From Marinomonas sargassi (GTDB taxonomy: Bacteria > Pseudomonadota > Gammaproteobacteria > Pseudomonadales > Marinomonadaceae): a stretch of DNA of 64,000 nt. Shown piece by piece: positions 1 to 8,294 of this stretch. A model generated the notes under the pieces. It saw only the letters and a list, made by a program, of their open reading frames with translations, had not been told where the DNA came from and did not search any database. The stretch is taken from the NCBI RefSeq assembly GCF_025716875.1, contig NZ_JAOVZB010000003.1:124001-188000 (forward strand). The letters are read 5' to 3'. A program made the position numbers and the translations under genes. Every line of letters starts with the position of its first letter. Position 1 is the first letter of the stretch.

Positions 1-246
1 GTGGAAGATTTACCAAGAATACGCCGTTTTTTAAATGATCTTCCAAGTGATAAAAGAGTTGTGGCGTTTGTTACTAGTAATGGCGATAGTGGAAAAACAG
101 CTATTCAGAACGGTGACGCTTTAATATCTACGGTTGTGACTGGTTTGGGGCGTAATTTGGCTGGTAAGGTTCGTTTCATTAACCTAGCAGATATGGGGCG
201 AGAGTCTCTAGGTGAAAACCAAATATCTTTTGTTTATATTGAGTAA
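1..246 (+). CDS. C-terminal end of an unidentified protein (partial)
   Basis: An open frame runs in from the left edge and stops at 244-246, so only the last 81 residues or so are visible. The GTG at position 1 is probably an internal valine. The fragment has mixed alpha/beta character and ends in a beta-like segment, ENQISFVYIE. This vaguely recalls the tail of OmpA-like periplasmic domains, but the diagnostic Asp and Arg residues of that family are not visible. I do not recognise the protein. It converges on yceF, whose stop lies 22 nt away. Confidence 0.55.
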   Translation: MEDLPRIRRFLNDLPSDKRVVAFVTSNGDSGKTAIQNGDALISTVVTGLGRNLAGKVRFINLADMGRESLGENQISFVYIE

Positions 247-268
247 TATAACTCATTAAGGCTGACAC

Positions 269-871
269 TTATCCAATCGGATTGATGTTATATAACCTTA
301 GAAGACGACATAAAGAAATAAGTGGAAGGCCTATAAGGCTGTTCGGGTCTTGACCTTCCATTTTCTCGAACAGGCTCACTCCCAAACCCTCACACATAAA
401 ACTACCTGCACAATGTAATGGCTGCTCTATTCGGACGTAGTTTTTGATCTCTTCAATTGTAAGTTGTCTAAAATAGACGTGATATTCACTGGTCTCATAC
501 TGATAACTTTCATCTTCTTGATTGAAAAGGCATAAGCCAGTTAAAAAACTTACCTTTTGACCGCTGAACTCTTTTAGCTGATTTATTGCATTTTCCTCAG
601 AAAGCGGTTTACCTAATATCTTGTCGTTTAAGATGGCAACTTGATCCGACGCAATAATAAGAGCGTCTAGTTGAGTGCAAGTTTGATTGTATTCCTGATG
701 AACAGCGATCGCTTTCTCAATACTTAATCGCTTGACTAGTTGGTGCGCCGATTCATGCTCTTTTTGGCTTTCGTCAATGTTTGGAGAGAGGCATTCAAAA
801 GGAAGATTTAACCGAGTTAAAAGGCTTTTTCTATAAGGAGAGGATGAACCGAGAATAAGCTTTTTTTGCAT
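269..871 (-). CDS. yceF: Maf family nucleotide pyrophosphatase, YceF type (7-methyl-GTP pyrophosphatase)
   Basis: A 200-residue Maf/HAM1-fold protein, the usual length. Maf enzymes hydrolyse non-canonical nucleoside triphosphates to monophosphates in the cytoplasm; the YceF branch prefers 7-methyl-GTP. The N-terminal nucleotide-binding motif SSSPYR (residues 9-14) and the catalytic ASDQVA segment (D76) are both present. The N-terminus resembles E. coli YceF rather than YhdE. The gene is transcribed away from yceD-rpmF, the same neighbourhood as in E. coli and Pseudomonas, which supports the subfamily call. The exact substrate is inferred from family membership. Confidence 0.9.
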   Translation of the reverse strand: MQKKLILGSSSPYRKSLLTRLNLPFECLSPNIDESQKEHESAHQLVKRLSIEKAIAVHQEYNQTCTQLDALIIASDQVAILNDKILGKPLSEENAINQLKEFSGQKVSFLTGLCLFNQEDESYQYETSEYHVYFRQLTIEEIKNYVRIEQPLHCAGSFMCEGLGVSLFEKMEGQDPNSLIGLPLISLCRLLRLYNINPIG

Positions 872-971
872 GTCTAGTGTGCCATTTCATTGAAGGATTT
901 CAGTATTTTACGTTTTTTTTGCCTTTGTGGGCGAATAAGGTGAAAAAAAAGCCTGAAAACGCACATAGACT

Positions 972-1000
972 TTGACAATTCCAGCCCTTAACAATAGAAT
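972..1000 (+). promoter_or_regulatory. Sigma-70 promoter of the yceD-rpmF-fab operon
   Basis: A perfect -35 box TTGACA (972-977) is separated by exactly 17 nt from a -10 box TAGAAT (995-1000, one mismatch to TATAAT). The predicted transcription start is near 1006-1009, and the yceD ATG is at 1009. The message would therefore have almost no leader. Only the sequence match is seen; the start site is inferred from standard promoter geometry. Confidence 0.75.
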
Positions 1001-1008
1001 TTGCCGCC

Positions 1009-1536
1009 ATGTTGAATGACGCATTACCTAAATATTTTGACCCTCGTAAATACGCTAGCCAAGAGCTAACGCTTGAAGGAGGGGTGCCCCTTAAAAACTT
1101 TAAGGAGCTATCTGCTATTTTAGCCTCTGATGAGGGTAATGTACTTATTCATCTGAACTTTAGAGTTGATGAGGATAGGCGATATATTGCTACCGGATCA
1201 ATTACAGCTCAAGTACAAGTTGTATGTCAGCGCTGTATGGGGCCTGTTCCCCACGATTTGGCGGTGGATTTATCTTTGGCTTTTGTCTATGACGAAGACC
1301 ATGCGAAAAATCTTCCAGAAATTTATGATCCTGTTGTCATGACCGACGGTGAAGTAATTTTGGCAGATATGGTAGAGCAAGAAATTATACTTGCGTTACC
1401 TATTGTCGCTTATCACGAAGAAAGTGGTTGCAACCCAACAGCTGTAAAGTATGCATCGTCTACCGATGACGCACCGGATGACGAAAAACCGAATCCATTT
1501 AGTATATTGGCCCAATTAAAGGCCAAGAAAAGTTAG
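1009..1536 (+). CDS. yceD: YceD (DUF177) family 23S rRNA accumulation protein
   Basis: This 175-residue DUF177 protein matches E. coli YceD in length and in its N-terminal pattern ([11 protein letters not shown]) and C-terminal KPNPF motif. A CxxC pair (C73, C76) is typical of the family. YceD is linked to 23S rRNA accumulation and is nearly always encoded just before rpmF, as here (11 nt gap). The ATG at 1009 is chosen because it aligns with the homologue. No Shine-Dalgarno sequence precedes it, and a strong promoter ends only 8 nt upstream, so the gene may be translated from a leaderless message. Confidence 0.92.
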   Translation: MLNDALPKYFDPRKYASQELTLEGGVPLKNFKELSAILASDEGNVLIHLNFRVDEDRRYIATGSITAQVQVVCQRCMGPVPHDLAVDLSLAFVYDEDHAKNLPEIYDPVVMTDGEVILADMVEQEIILALPIVAYHEESGCNPTAVKYASSTDDAPDDEKPNPFSILAQLKAKKS

Positions 1537-1547
1537 GAGCTCCAAAA

Positions 1548-1727
1548 ATGGCAGTACAAAAAAGCAAAGTAACACGTTCACGTCGCGGTCAGCGCCGTTC
1601 ACATGACGCTTTGACAGGCGCAACACTTTCTGTAGAAAAGACTACTGGTGAACTTCACCGTCGTCACCATATTTCTGCAGACGGTTTTTACCGTGGTCGT
1701 CAAGTTGTTGCACCTAAAGGTGAGTAA
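1548..1727 (+). CDS. rpmF: 50S ribosomal protein L32
   Basis: A 59-residue basic protein starting [19 protein letters not shown], the conserved start of bacterial L32, and containing the HRRHHIS segment. L32 is a small structural protein of the large ribosomal subunit near the peptidyl transferase region. The zinc-binding cysteines found in some L32 proteins are absent, as is usual in gammaproteobacteria. A Shine-Dalgarno AGGAG precedes the ATG. It sits between yceD and plsX, the classic order that couples ribosome and membrane lipid synthesis. Confidence 0.97.
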   Translation: MAVQKSKVTRSRRGQRRSHDALTGATLSVEKTTGELHRRHHISADGFYRGRQVVAPKGE

Positions 1728-1738
1728 CTAAGAGGCCC

Positions 1739-2686
1739 ATGATCAGGGTAGCTTTAGACGCTATGGGCGGGGACTTAGGTCCCCGCATTGCATTTGATGG
1801 TGCAATAGAAGTTCTTTCTCGCCATAGCGATGTTTCCATTACTATTTACTATTCCCCAGTTTCTGGTGTAGATACGCCAGCGCCAAACGAACGCCTATCT
1901 CTAATTCCTTGTTCTGATGTGATTGATGGTGATGATGATATTGTTTTGTCATTGTTTCGTCGCAAAGACAGTACTCTATATCGATCTTTAGAAGCTCTAT
2001 CTAATGGCACCTCTGATGTTGCTGTCACCCTAGGTAATACTGGTGCTATGGTTGCTTTGGCTAGATATGTTTTGGGGCTTTTAAGGCCTAAACTTTACCC
2101 AGCTTTGATTCGAGAACTTAGATCCAATCCATTGCGCTGTTTAGTAGACTTAGGTGCTAATGTGCACTGTGCTCCTTCTATGTTGTATGGCTTTGCTGAG
2201 TTGGGCGCCGCTTATGTGGAAGCGATAGCAGATGAAGAGGCCAAAGTGGGCTTACTAAATGTTGGAGTGGAAAGTACCAAAGGTAGTTCTGTTATTAAAA
2301 AAACCGATGATTTGTTATCGGATTGTAGTTGGCCTAAGTATTTGGGTTACGCAGAAGGTACAGAATTGTTTGATGGTGACAAAAATGTCATTGTTTGTGA
2401 TGGTATGGTGGGGAATGCTGTATTAAAGGCTTCCGAAGGACTTTTGTCTTTTATTATGGAGAAGTTTAAAGCGGAGCAGGGTGCTGCGTCTTTATTGAAG
2501 AGTTTTTACCAAATTGAGCGTCGGCATGGTGCTTGTCTTGTCGGTGTACGTGGCAATTTGGTAAAAGGTCATGGTTGTTCTGATGTTCCTGCGACAGTTG
2601 GGGCAATAGAGTATGGGATTGATATTGCGCGAGCAGACCTCTGTACTGCTATGCAAACGCGCTTGTGTAATGAGGAAATAAAATGA
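1739..2686 (+). CDS. plsX: Phosphate acyltransferase PlsX
   Basis: PlsX makes acyl-phosphate from acyl-ACP and phosphate, the first step of the PlsX/PlsY route to lysophosphatidic acid at the membrane. The N-terminal ALDAMGGD motif, the LGNTGAMVALA segment and VDLGANV are family hallmarks. The protein is 315 residues, shorter than E. coli PlsX (about 356), with the missing length mainly in the C-terminal region and extreme end. The stop overlaps the fabD start (ATGA, 2683-2686), so the two are translationally coupled. The fabH gene that follows plsX in E. coli is not here, as in Pseudomonas. Confidence 0.95.
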   Translation: MIRVALDAMGGDLGPRIAFDGAIEVLSRHSDVSITIYYSPVSGVDTPAPNERLSLIPCSDVIDGDDDIVLSLFRRKDSTLYRSLEALSNGTSDVAVTLGNTGAMVALARYVLGLLRPKLYPALIRELRSNPLRCLVDLGANVHCAPSMLYGFAELGAAYVEAIADEEAKVGLLNVGVESTKGSSVIKKTDDLLSDCSWPKYLGYAEGTELFDGDKNVIVCDGMVGNAVLKASEGLLSFIMEKFKAEQGAASLLKSFYQIERRHGACLVGVRGNLVKGHGCSDVPATVGAIEYGIDIARADLCTAMQTRLCNEEIK

Positions 2687-3606
2687 GTACTAAATTAGCT
2701 TTTGTTTTTCCTGGTCAAGGTTCTCAGCAGCTGGGTATGCTTGCTGACCTAGCAGAGAAGCATGATGTGATAAAGCAGACATTTTCAGAGGCTTCTGATG
2801 TGTTAGGTTATGACTTATGGGATCTTGTGCAAAACGATGCTGAGCAGCTTAGTCAGACAGATAAGACACAGCCAGCTTTATTAACGGCGAGTGTGGCTTT
2901 GTGGCGTTTATGGGAGCAACAAGGTGGCGCTAAGCCGGATTACGTTGCAGGCCATAGTTTAGGGGAATACTCAGCTTTAGTTTGTGCGAACGTTATGAGC
3001 TTTGCAGATGCTGTTGCGCTGGTTAAGCTGCGTGGTGAATATATGCAACAAGCAGTACCTGCAGGTGAGGGAGCAATGGCAGCTATCATCGGCTTAGATG
3101 ACGATAAAGTTGTTGCTGCTTGCGACGCCGTTGAAGGTGTAGTGAGTGCGGTAAACTTTAATTCACCTGGTCAGGTGGTTATCGCTGGCCATGTTGCTGC
3201 TGTCGAAGAAGCGATGGCTAACGCTAAAGAAGCGGGCGCAAAACGTGCTTTGCCTTTGCCTGTTAGTGTTCCATCCCATTGTGAACTGATGATTCCTGCT
3301 GGTGAGAAACTTGCAGAAAAATTAGCTTCAATTGAGTTCAATACCCCATCATGTGTATTAGTTCAGAATGTAACGGCTGAAGCGGTTTCTGATCCTGCTG
3401 TTATTAAGGCTAATTTGGTTTCTCAATTGAGTGAGCCAGTGCTTTGGACTCAATCTGTTGCTTTGCTTTCTAGCTTAGGTGTTGCCGCAACTATTGAGTG
3501 TGGTCCGGGTAAAGTTTTGAGTGGTTTGAATAAGCGTATTGTGAAAGGTTTGTCGGCATCTGCTATTGGTGATGTGGCAGGTTTTGAAGCAGCAATATCT
3601 GCATAA
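2683..3606 (+). CDS. fabD: Malonyl-CoA:ACP transacylase
   Basis: FabD transfers malonyl from CoA to ACP, supplying the extender unit for type II fatty acid synthesis. The protein is 307 residues, the normal size. FPGQGSQ lies at residues 9-15, the nucleophilic serine is in GHSLGE (S92), and the catalytic histidine is in VPSHCE (H199). The start overlaps the plsX stop by 4 nt. It sits directly before fabG and acpP, its ACP partner. Confidence 0.97.
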   Translation: MSTKLAFVFPGQGSQQLGMLADLAEKHDVIKQTFSEASDVLGYDLWDLVQNDAEQLSQTDKTQPALLTASVALWRLWEQQGGAKPDYVAGHSLGEYSALVCANVMSFADAVALVKLRGEYMQQAVPAGEGAMAAIIGLDDDKVVAACDAVEGVVSAVNFNSPGQVVIAGHVAAVEEAMANAKEAGAKRALPLPVSVPSHCELMIPAGEKLAEKLASIEFNTPSCVLVQNVTAEAVSDPAVIKANLVSQLSEPVLWTQSVALLSSLGVAATIECGPGKVLSGLNKRIVKGLSASAIGDVAGFEAAISA

Positions 3607-3645
3607 GTTTGGTTATTTATTTTAATTGGTTTTGTGGAGACGAAT

Positions 3646-4380
3646 ATGAGTCTTGAAGGGAAAATTGCTCTGGTAACAGGGGCAACTCGTGGAATTGGTA
3701 AAGCCATTGCAAAAGCATTGGTTGCTCAGGGCGCTACTGTTATTGGTACAGCAACAAGTGAGTCCGGTGCGCAAAGTATTAGCGAATACCTTGGTGAAAA
3801 TGGTAAAGGTTGGGTCCTAGACGTGTCATCGAGCGAATCTGTTGATTCTGTAGTTAAAGAAATTACCGCTGAATTTGGTGCGCCTACCGTTTTGGTAAAT
3901 AATGCCGGTATTACTCGCGACAACTTAATGATGCGTATGAAAGAAGATGAGTGGGAGCAAGTGGTGAACACTAACCTAACTTCTGTTTTCCGTGTTACTA
4001 AAGCATGTCTTCGTGGTATGACAAAAGCGAAGTTTGGTCGTGTTATTAGCATCAGCTCTGTTGTTGGCTCTATGGGCAATGGTGGGCAAACAAATTATTC
4101 AGCAGCTAAAGCTGGCTTAGAAGGTTTTAGTCGTTCTCTAGCGGCTGAGATTGCATCCCGCGGTATTACCGTGAACTGTGTTGCACCAGGCTTTATTGAA
4201 ACAGATATGACTAAGGTTCTTCCAGAAGAACACAAGGCGAAATTGGTAGAGAAAGTACCTTCGGCTCGTCTTGGTCAACCAGAAGAAATTGCGGCTTCAG
4301 TCGCATTTTTAGCGTCAGAAGGCGCGGCTTATATCACCGGAGAGACATTACATGTGAATGGCGGCATGTATATGTCGTAA
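3646..4380 (+). CDS. fabG: 3-oxoacyl-ACP reductase
   Basis: FabG reduces 3-ketoacyl-ACP with NADPH in the elongation cycle. As a 244-residue short-chain dehydrogenase, it has exactly the E. coli length. The cofactor motif TGATRGIG is at residues 11-18, followed by NNAG, and the YSAAK catalytic pair lies near 151-155. The ATG at 3646 is preferred over the in-frame GTG at 3634, because the GTGGAG covering that GTG is the Shine-Dalgarno sequence for the ATG. It belongs to the fab operon, 39 nt after fabD. Confidence 0.96.
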   Translation: MSLEGKIALVTGATRGIGKAIAKALVAQGATVIGTATSESGAQSISEYLGENGKGWVLDVSSSESVDSVVKEITAEFGAPTVLVNNAGITRDNLMMRMKEDEWEQVVNTNLTSVFRVTKACLRGMTKAKFGRVISISSVVGSMGNGGQTNYSAAKAGLEGFSRSLAAEIASRGITVNCVAPGFIETDMTKVLPEEHKAKLVEKVPSARLGQPEEIAASVAFLASEGAAYITGETLHVNGGMYMS

Positions 4381-4507
4381 TTTGAGTTGAATTTTATTTT
4401 GAATTCGACGAAAATACGTTTTCGGTTCATGTCGAGAATCATGTAAATAGTTATCGAATAATAATATGCTCACACTGAGCTGTTAATGAGTAGAATAGGA
4501 ACTTCTA

Positions 4508-4741
4508 ATGAGTAGCATTGAAGAACGCGTAAAAAAAATTGTTTGTGAACAACTAGGTGTTAAAGAAGAGGAAGTTGTAATGACTGCTTCTTTCGTAGAT
4601 GACCTTGGTGCAGACTCTCTAGACACTGTAGAGCTAGTTATGGCTCTTGAAGAGGAATTTGATACTGAAATTCCTGATGAAGAAGCTGAAAAAATTACAA
4701 CTGTACAAGCGGCGAATGACTACATCAACGCTAACTTGTAA
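4508..4741 (+). CDS. acpP: Acyl carrier protein
   Basis: A 77-residue, very acidic four-helix protein that carries growing acyl chains on 4-phosphopantetheine. The attachment serine is S37 in the GADSLD motif, followed by the conserved helix [15 protein letters not shown] good Shine-Dalgarno AGGAA precedes the ATG. The 127-nt gap after fabG probably holds a separate promoter, consistent with the high ACP level cells need. A strong intrinsic terminator follows. Confidence 0.98.
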   Translation: MSSIEERVKKIVCEQLGVKEEEVVMTASFVDDLGADSLDTVELVMALEEEFDTEIPDEEAEKITTVQAANDYINANL

Positions 4742-4764
4742 GACTTTGATTTACTGAGTTTCCC

Positions 4765-4803
4765 GAAAAGCCGCTTGTATGTAATACAGCGGCTTTTCTT
4801 ATT
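4765..4803 (+). terminator. Rho-independent terminator after acpP
   Basis: A perfect 10-bp stem GAAAAGCCGC / GCGGCTTTTC (4765-4774 and 4789-4798), extended by TGTAT/ATACA, is followed by TTATTATT. It lies between acpP and fabF, so it probably limits read-through and keeps acpP message in excess over fabF. Confidence 0.85.
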
Positions 4804-4844
4804 ATTAGTCGTTCAATAAAAACAATAAATTCTGGAGGAATTGT

Positions 4845-6086
4845 ATGTCTCGTCGTCGGGTTGTAGTCACGGGAATTGGAATGGTGACCCCCCTTGGCAA
4901 TAACGTGAAAGATACGTGGGATAATATCTTGGAAGGTAAAAGCGGTGTGTCTGATATCACATCTTTTGATGTGAGCCAGTTCTCAACTCGTTTTGCCGCG
5001 CAAGTGAGTGACTTTGATGCGACTCAATATATGAGCAACAAAGAAGCTCGGAAGATGGATCTTTTCATTCAGTATGGCATTGCCGCCTCAGTACAGGCAC
5101 TAGATGATGCCAACCTTAATGAAGAAACTGCTGATTTGTCTAGAGTAGGGTGTGCGATAGGCTCAGGTATTGGTGGTTTGCCAATGATTGAGAAAAACCT
5201 TGAATTATTGAATGCATCTGGCCCAAAACGTATTTCTCCATTTTTTGTTCCTGGCGCGATTATTAATATGATTTCTGGTCATGTGGCGATTCGATTTGGC
5301 TTTAAAGGGCCTAATATCTCCATAGTGACAGCTTGTACAACAGGTACGCATAACATAGGTATGGCTGGGCGCATGATTGCATATGGCGATGCTGACGTAA
5401 TGGTAGCCGGTGGCGCTGAAATGGCAATTACACCTCTAGGTATTGGTGGTTTTGGCGCAGCTAGAGCTTTATCTACACGTAATGATGACCCTAAAACGGC
5501 AAGCCGCCCTTGGGATAAAGACCGCGATGGTTTTGTAATGGGGGATGGTGCAGGGGTGCTCGTGCTTGAAGAATACGAACATGCTGTTGCCCGTGGCGCG
5601 CAAATATATGCAGAATTAGTGGGCTTTGGCATGAGTGATGATGCCCATCACATGACGGCTCCTCCTGAGGGCGGTGCAGGTGCTGTTTCAGCAATGAGCG
5701 CGGCCTTGAAAGATGCCAAATTACAGCCAGAAGACGTGGACTATATTAATGCCCATGGTACATCTACATTAGCAGGTGACTTAGCTGAAACACAGGCTGT
5801 TAAAACTCTTATGGCTGGAGCCGCGACTGATGTCGCTATAAGTTCAACTAAGTCTATGATTGGACACCTGTTAGGCGCTTCTGGTGCCGTTGAGTCAATA
5901 TTTTCTGTTCTTGCTATTAGAGATCAGATAGCGCCGCCAACCATTAACCTAAATGAAGCAGGTGAAGGCTGTGATTTAAACTATGTACCAAGCACACCGC
6001 AGAAACGCAAAATCAATGTGGTTTTGAATAATTCATTTGGCTTTGGCGGAACAAATGGAACCTTAGTGTTTAAGGGTATGAAGTAG
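4845..6086 (+). CDS. fabF: 3-oxoacyl-ACP synthase II (KAS II)
   Basis: FabF condenses malonyl-ACP with acyl-ACP and drives the palmitoleate to cis-vaccenate elongation important for membrane fluidity. The protein is 413 residues, as expected. The Cys-His-His triad is visible: cysteine in TACTTGTHN, histidine in [11 protein letters not shown], and histidine in [20 protein letters not shown] before the ATG is a strong ribosome-binding site. The pabC-mltG-tmk run that follows fabF in Pseudomonas is not present here. Confidence 0.97.
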   Translation: MSRRRVVVTGIGMVTPLGNNVKDTWDNILEGKSGVSDITSFDVSQFSTRFAAQVSDFDATQYMSNKEARKMDLFIQYGIAASVQALDDANLNEETADLSRVGCAIGSGIGGLPMIEKNLELLNASGPKRISPFFVPGAIINMISGHVAIRFGFKGPNISIVTACTTGTHNIGMAGRMIAYGDADVMVAGGAEMAITPLGIGGFGAARALSTRNDDPKTASRPWDKDRDGFVMGDGAGVLVLEEYEHAVARGAQIYAELVGFGMSDDAHHMTAPPEGGAGAVSAMSAALKDAKLQPEDVDYINAHGTSTLAGDLAETQAVKTLMAGAATDVAISSTKSMIGHLLGASGAVESIFSVLAIRDQIAPPTINLNEAGEGCDLNYVPSTPQKRKINVVLNNSFGFGGTNGTLVFKGMK

Positions 6087-6092
6087 AACTAT

Positions 6093-6118
6093 TTAGGGTG
6101 GAGATAGCTCCACCCTAA
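6093..6118. terminator. Hairpin between convergent fabF and a hypothetical gene
   Basis: A perfect 11-bp stem TTAGGGTGGAG / CTCCACCCTAA with a 4-nt loop sits between two convergent stops. The T-tracts on either side are short, so its strength as an intrinsic terminator is uncertain. The position fits a bidirectional terminator. Confidence 0.55.
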
Positions 6119-6121
6119 TAT

Positions 6122-6532
6122 TTAGTGAATCTGACCTGTCGGGAGTTCACGTAAAGCCTGTATTTCCTCAGCAATATTATAATCTTGTTGTTTGCTGTCT
6201 AGCTCATACAATCGATCTTCTAAATTTTGGTATAACGCAATTTCCTCGTCACCTAAAAAGTGAAGGCATTCTCCGCCTGTGAACCATAATAACTCGCGTT
6301 TTATTAGAGGGACGAGGTTTGCATAGCAGCGAATGAAGCGGGAGAGGACATCCTGAGCAATAAAAGTGTAATCCGGGCTGTTTTGTTTGATGGTTGTGCT
6401 TAACTGATCCCATTTATCTAAAAAGTCCTGCTCCTCTTCTGCTAGATCGGTTTGGTTAAAAGGGGCGTGTTCAGAAATACGGTGACGTAAGTCTTCAAAG
6501 GCGTTGAGTATATATAGAGTGCGATTTTCCAC
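6122..6532 (-). CDS. Conserved hypothetical protein
   Basis: A 136-residue soluble, acidic, helix-rich protein without signal peptide or membrane segment. The segment LLWFTGGECLHFLGDEEI looks like a conserved core and recalls short uncharacterised proteins of pseudomonads, but I cannot name the family. The start is GTG at 6530-6532, with AAGG seven or eight bases upstream. It is divergent from yadG across a 57-nt gap, so the two may share a control region. No function can be assigned. Confidence 0.7.
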   Translation of the reverse strand: MENRTLYILNAFEDLRHRISEHAPFNQTDLAEEEQDFLDKWDQLSTTIKQNSPDYTFIAQDVLSRFIRCYANLVPLIKRELLWFTGGECLHFLGDEEIALYQNLEDRLYELDSKQQDYNIAEEIQALRELPTGQIH

Positions 6533-6589
6533 GTAAAAACCTTGTTAGCGAATTATTTAGATGGCGTCTGCCATACGAGAGTTGTAATT

Positions 6590-7507
6590 ATGACATATGC
6601 AATTGAAATAAGAGACCTTAAAAAGCAATACGAAAATGGTTTTGAGGCGTTAAAAGGTATTAATCTGAAGGTGAAAAAGGGTGACTTTTTTGCCTTGCTT
6701 GGTCCAAATGGTGCCGGTAAATCTACGGCTATTGGAATCCTAAGTTCCTTGGTTAATAAATCTTCTGGTTCAGTTTCGATATTTGGTGTGGATATTGATC
6801 AGGATTTCGCTAAAGCAAAAAAATACCTAGGTGTGGTACCGCAAGAATTCAATTTTAATGTTTTTGAAACTGTCTTTAACGTGGTGGTCACGCAGGCGGG
6901 CTTTTATGGCATCAAACGCCCTTTGGCCATGGAAAGAGCTGAGAAGTATTTAAAGCTGCTTGATCTGTGGGATAAAAAAGACACTCAATCGAGAATGTTA
7001 TCGGGTGGTATGAAACGTCGCCTAATGATAGCTAGGGCACTAATTCATGAGCCCGAAGTGCTCATTTTAGATGAGCCTACCGCTGGTGTGGATATTGAGT
7101 TACGTCGCTCTATGTGGGAGTTCATTAAGAAGCTGAACGAGCAGGGGACGACCATTATACTAACGACACATTACTTAGAAGAAGCAGAACAATTGTGTCG
7201 AAATATTGCCATCATCAACTCTGGAGAAATTGTCGAGAATACCAGTGTGAGTGCTTTATTAAAAACCTTGAATCAAGAAACGTTTATTTTGGATTTAGAT
7301 AATCCTTTGCCAAATGGGTGGGGGGTAGCAGGTTTTTCCGTAGCATTTGATGAGACTTCTTGCTCCGCTGAAGTGGAAGTGGTCAAGGGGCAGTCGTTGA
7401 ATGCAATATTTAGTGCTTTAAGTGAGCAATCAATCAATGTGTTGAGTATGCGCAACAAGTCAAATCGACTTGAAGAGCTATTTGTGAAATTGGTTAAAGG
7501 AAAGTGA
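6590..7507 (+). CDS. yadG: ABC transporter ATP-binding protein, YadG type
   Basis: ATPase subunit of an ABC-2 type exporter, 305 residues from the ATG at 6590. Walker A GPNGAGKST, signature LSGGMKRR and Walker B LILDEPTAGVD are intact. Sequence and length follow E. coli YadG closely, including the NKSNRLEELFVKLV tail. An upstream in-frame TTG at 6542 is rejected because homologues begin with MTYAIEI-like residues at 6590. It pairs with yadH, which starts 1 nt after its stop. The exported substrate is unknown in the family. Confidence 0.93.
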   Translation: MTYAIEIRDLKKQYENGFEALKGINLKVKKGDFFALLGPNGAGKSTAIGILSSLVNKSSGSVSIFGVDIDQDFAKAKKYLGVVPQEFNFNVFETVFNVVVTQAGFYGIKRPLAMERAEKYLKLLDLWDKKDTQSRMLSGGMKRRLMIARALIHEPEVLILDEPTAGVDIELRRSMWEFIKKLNEQGTTIILTTHYLEEAEQLCRNIAIINSGEIVENTSVSALLKTLNQETFILDLDNPLPNGWGVAGFSVAFDETSCSAEVEVVKGQSLNAIFSALSEQSINVLSMRNKSNRLEELFVKLVKGK

Positions 7508-7508
7508 T

Positions 7509-8282
7509 ATGAAAAACTCTGAAATCTGGGTTGCGTTCTTTACAATTTTAACAAGAGAGATTCGTCGATTTACTCGTATTTGGCCACAAACCCTGTTGCC
7601 ACCTGCCATTACGATGACATTATATTTTGCTATCTTTGGTAATTTAATCGGTAGTCGTATTGGTCAAATGGGGGGCTTTTCTTACATGGAGTATATTGTC
7701 CCTGGTTTAATTATGATGTCGGTGATTACCAACTCATACTCCAATGTGTCTTCCTCGTTCTTTTCTGCGAAATTTCAGCATAGCATCCAAGAGTTGCTAG
7801 TATCCCCTACACCTAATTGGGTGATTTTATTAGGGTATGTTTTGGGTGGTGTTGCGCGTGGTTTATTGGTTGGCTTAGTTGTCACAATACTGTCATTGTT
7901 TTTTACTAATTTGTTAGTAGAAAACTTGTTACTTACCGTATTAGTGGTATTTCTAACGGCAATTATGTTTTCGCTTGGGGGCTTTGTGAACGCGCTTTAC
8001 GCTCAAAGCTTTGATGATGTGTCCATTATCCCGACCTTTGTTTTAACGCCTTTGACATATTTAGGCGGTGTTTTTTATTCGATTGATTTATTGCCTGATT
8101 TTTGGCAATCTCTGTCGCTCTTAAATCCGGTGCTTTATATGGTGAATGCTTTTAGATTTGGCATTCTTGGTGTATCTGACATTGATGCATATTGGGCATT
8201 AGTAATGATATCTGTGTTTATACTTGTTCTTTTTTCTTATAGCTTACATTTGCTTGAGAAGGGCAAGGGAATTAGAAATTGA
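7509..8282 (+). CDS. yadH: ABC-2 type permease, YadH type
   Basis: A 257-residue inner-membrane permease with about six hydrophobic segments. It matches E. coli YadH across its length: RIWPQTLLPPAITMTLYF near the N-terminus, then SYMEYIVPGLIMMSVITN, and FVLTPLTYLGGVFYS before the last segments. It forms the transmembrane half of the YadG-YadH exporter and is translationally close-coupled with yadG. A Shine-Dalgarno AAGGAAAG lies inside the end of yadG. The substrate is not known. Confidence 0.93.
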   Translation: MKNSEIWVAFFTILTREIRRFTRIWPQTLLPPAITMTLYFAIFGNLIGSRIGQMGGFSYMEYIVPGLIMMSVITNSYSNVSSSFFSAKFQHSIQELLVSPTPNWVILLGYVLGGVARGLLVGLVVTILSLFFTNLLVENLLLTVLVVFLTAIMFSLGGFVNALYAQSFDDVSIIPTFVLTPLTYLGGVFYSIDLLPDFWQSLSLLNPVLYMVNAFRFGILGVSDIDAYWALVMISVFILVLFSYSLHLLEKGKGIRN

Positions 8283-8294
8283 GGTAAGTGTTAT

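Noticed and set aside
1739-2686. Loss of fabH between plsX and fabD as a notable event
   Set aside because: Pseudomonas has the same arrangement, so it is a lineage feature and not special to this genome.
3450-3707. Minus-strand open frame across the end of fabD and start of fabG
   Set aside because: It lies opposite two well-defined fab genes, has no ribosome site and no recognisable domain.
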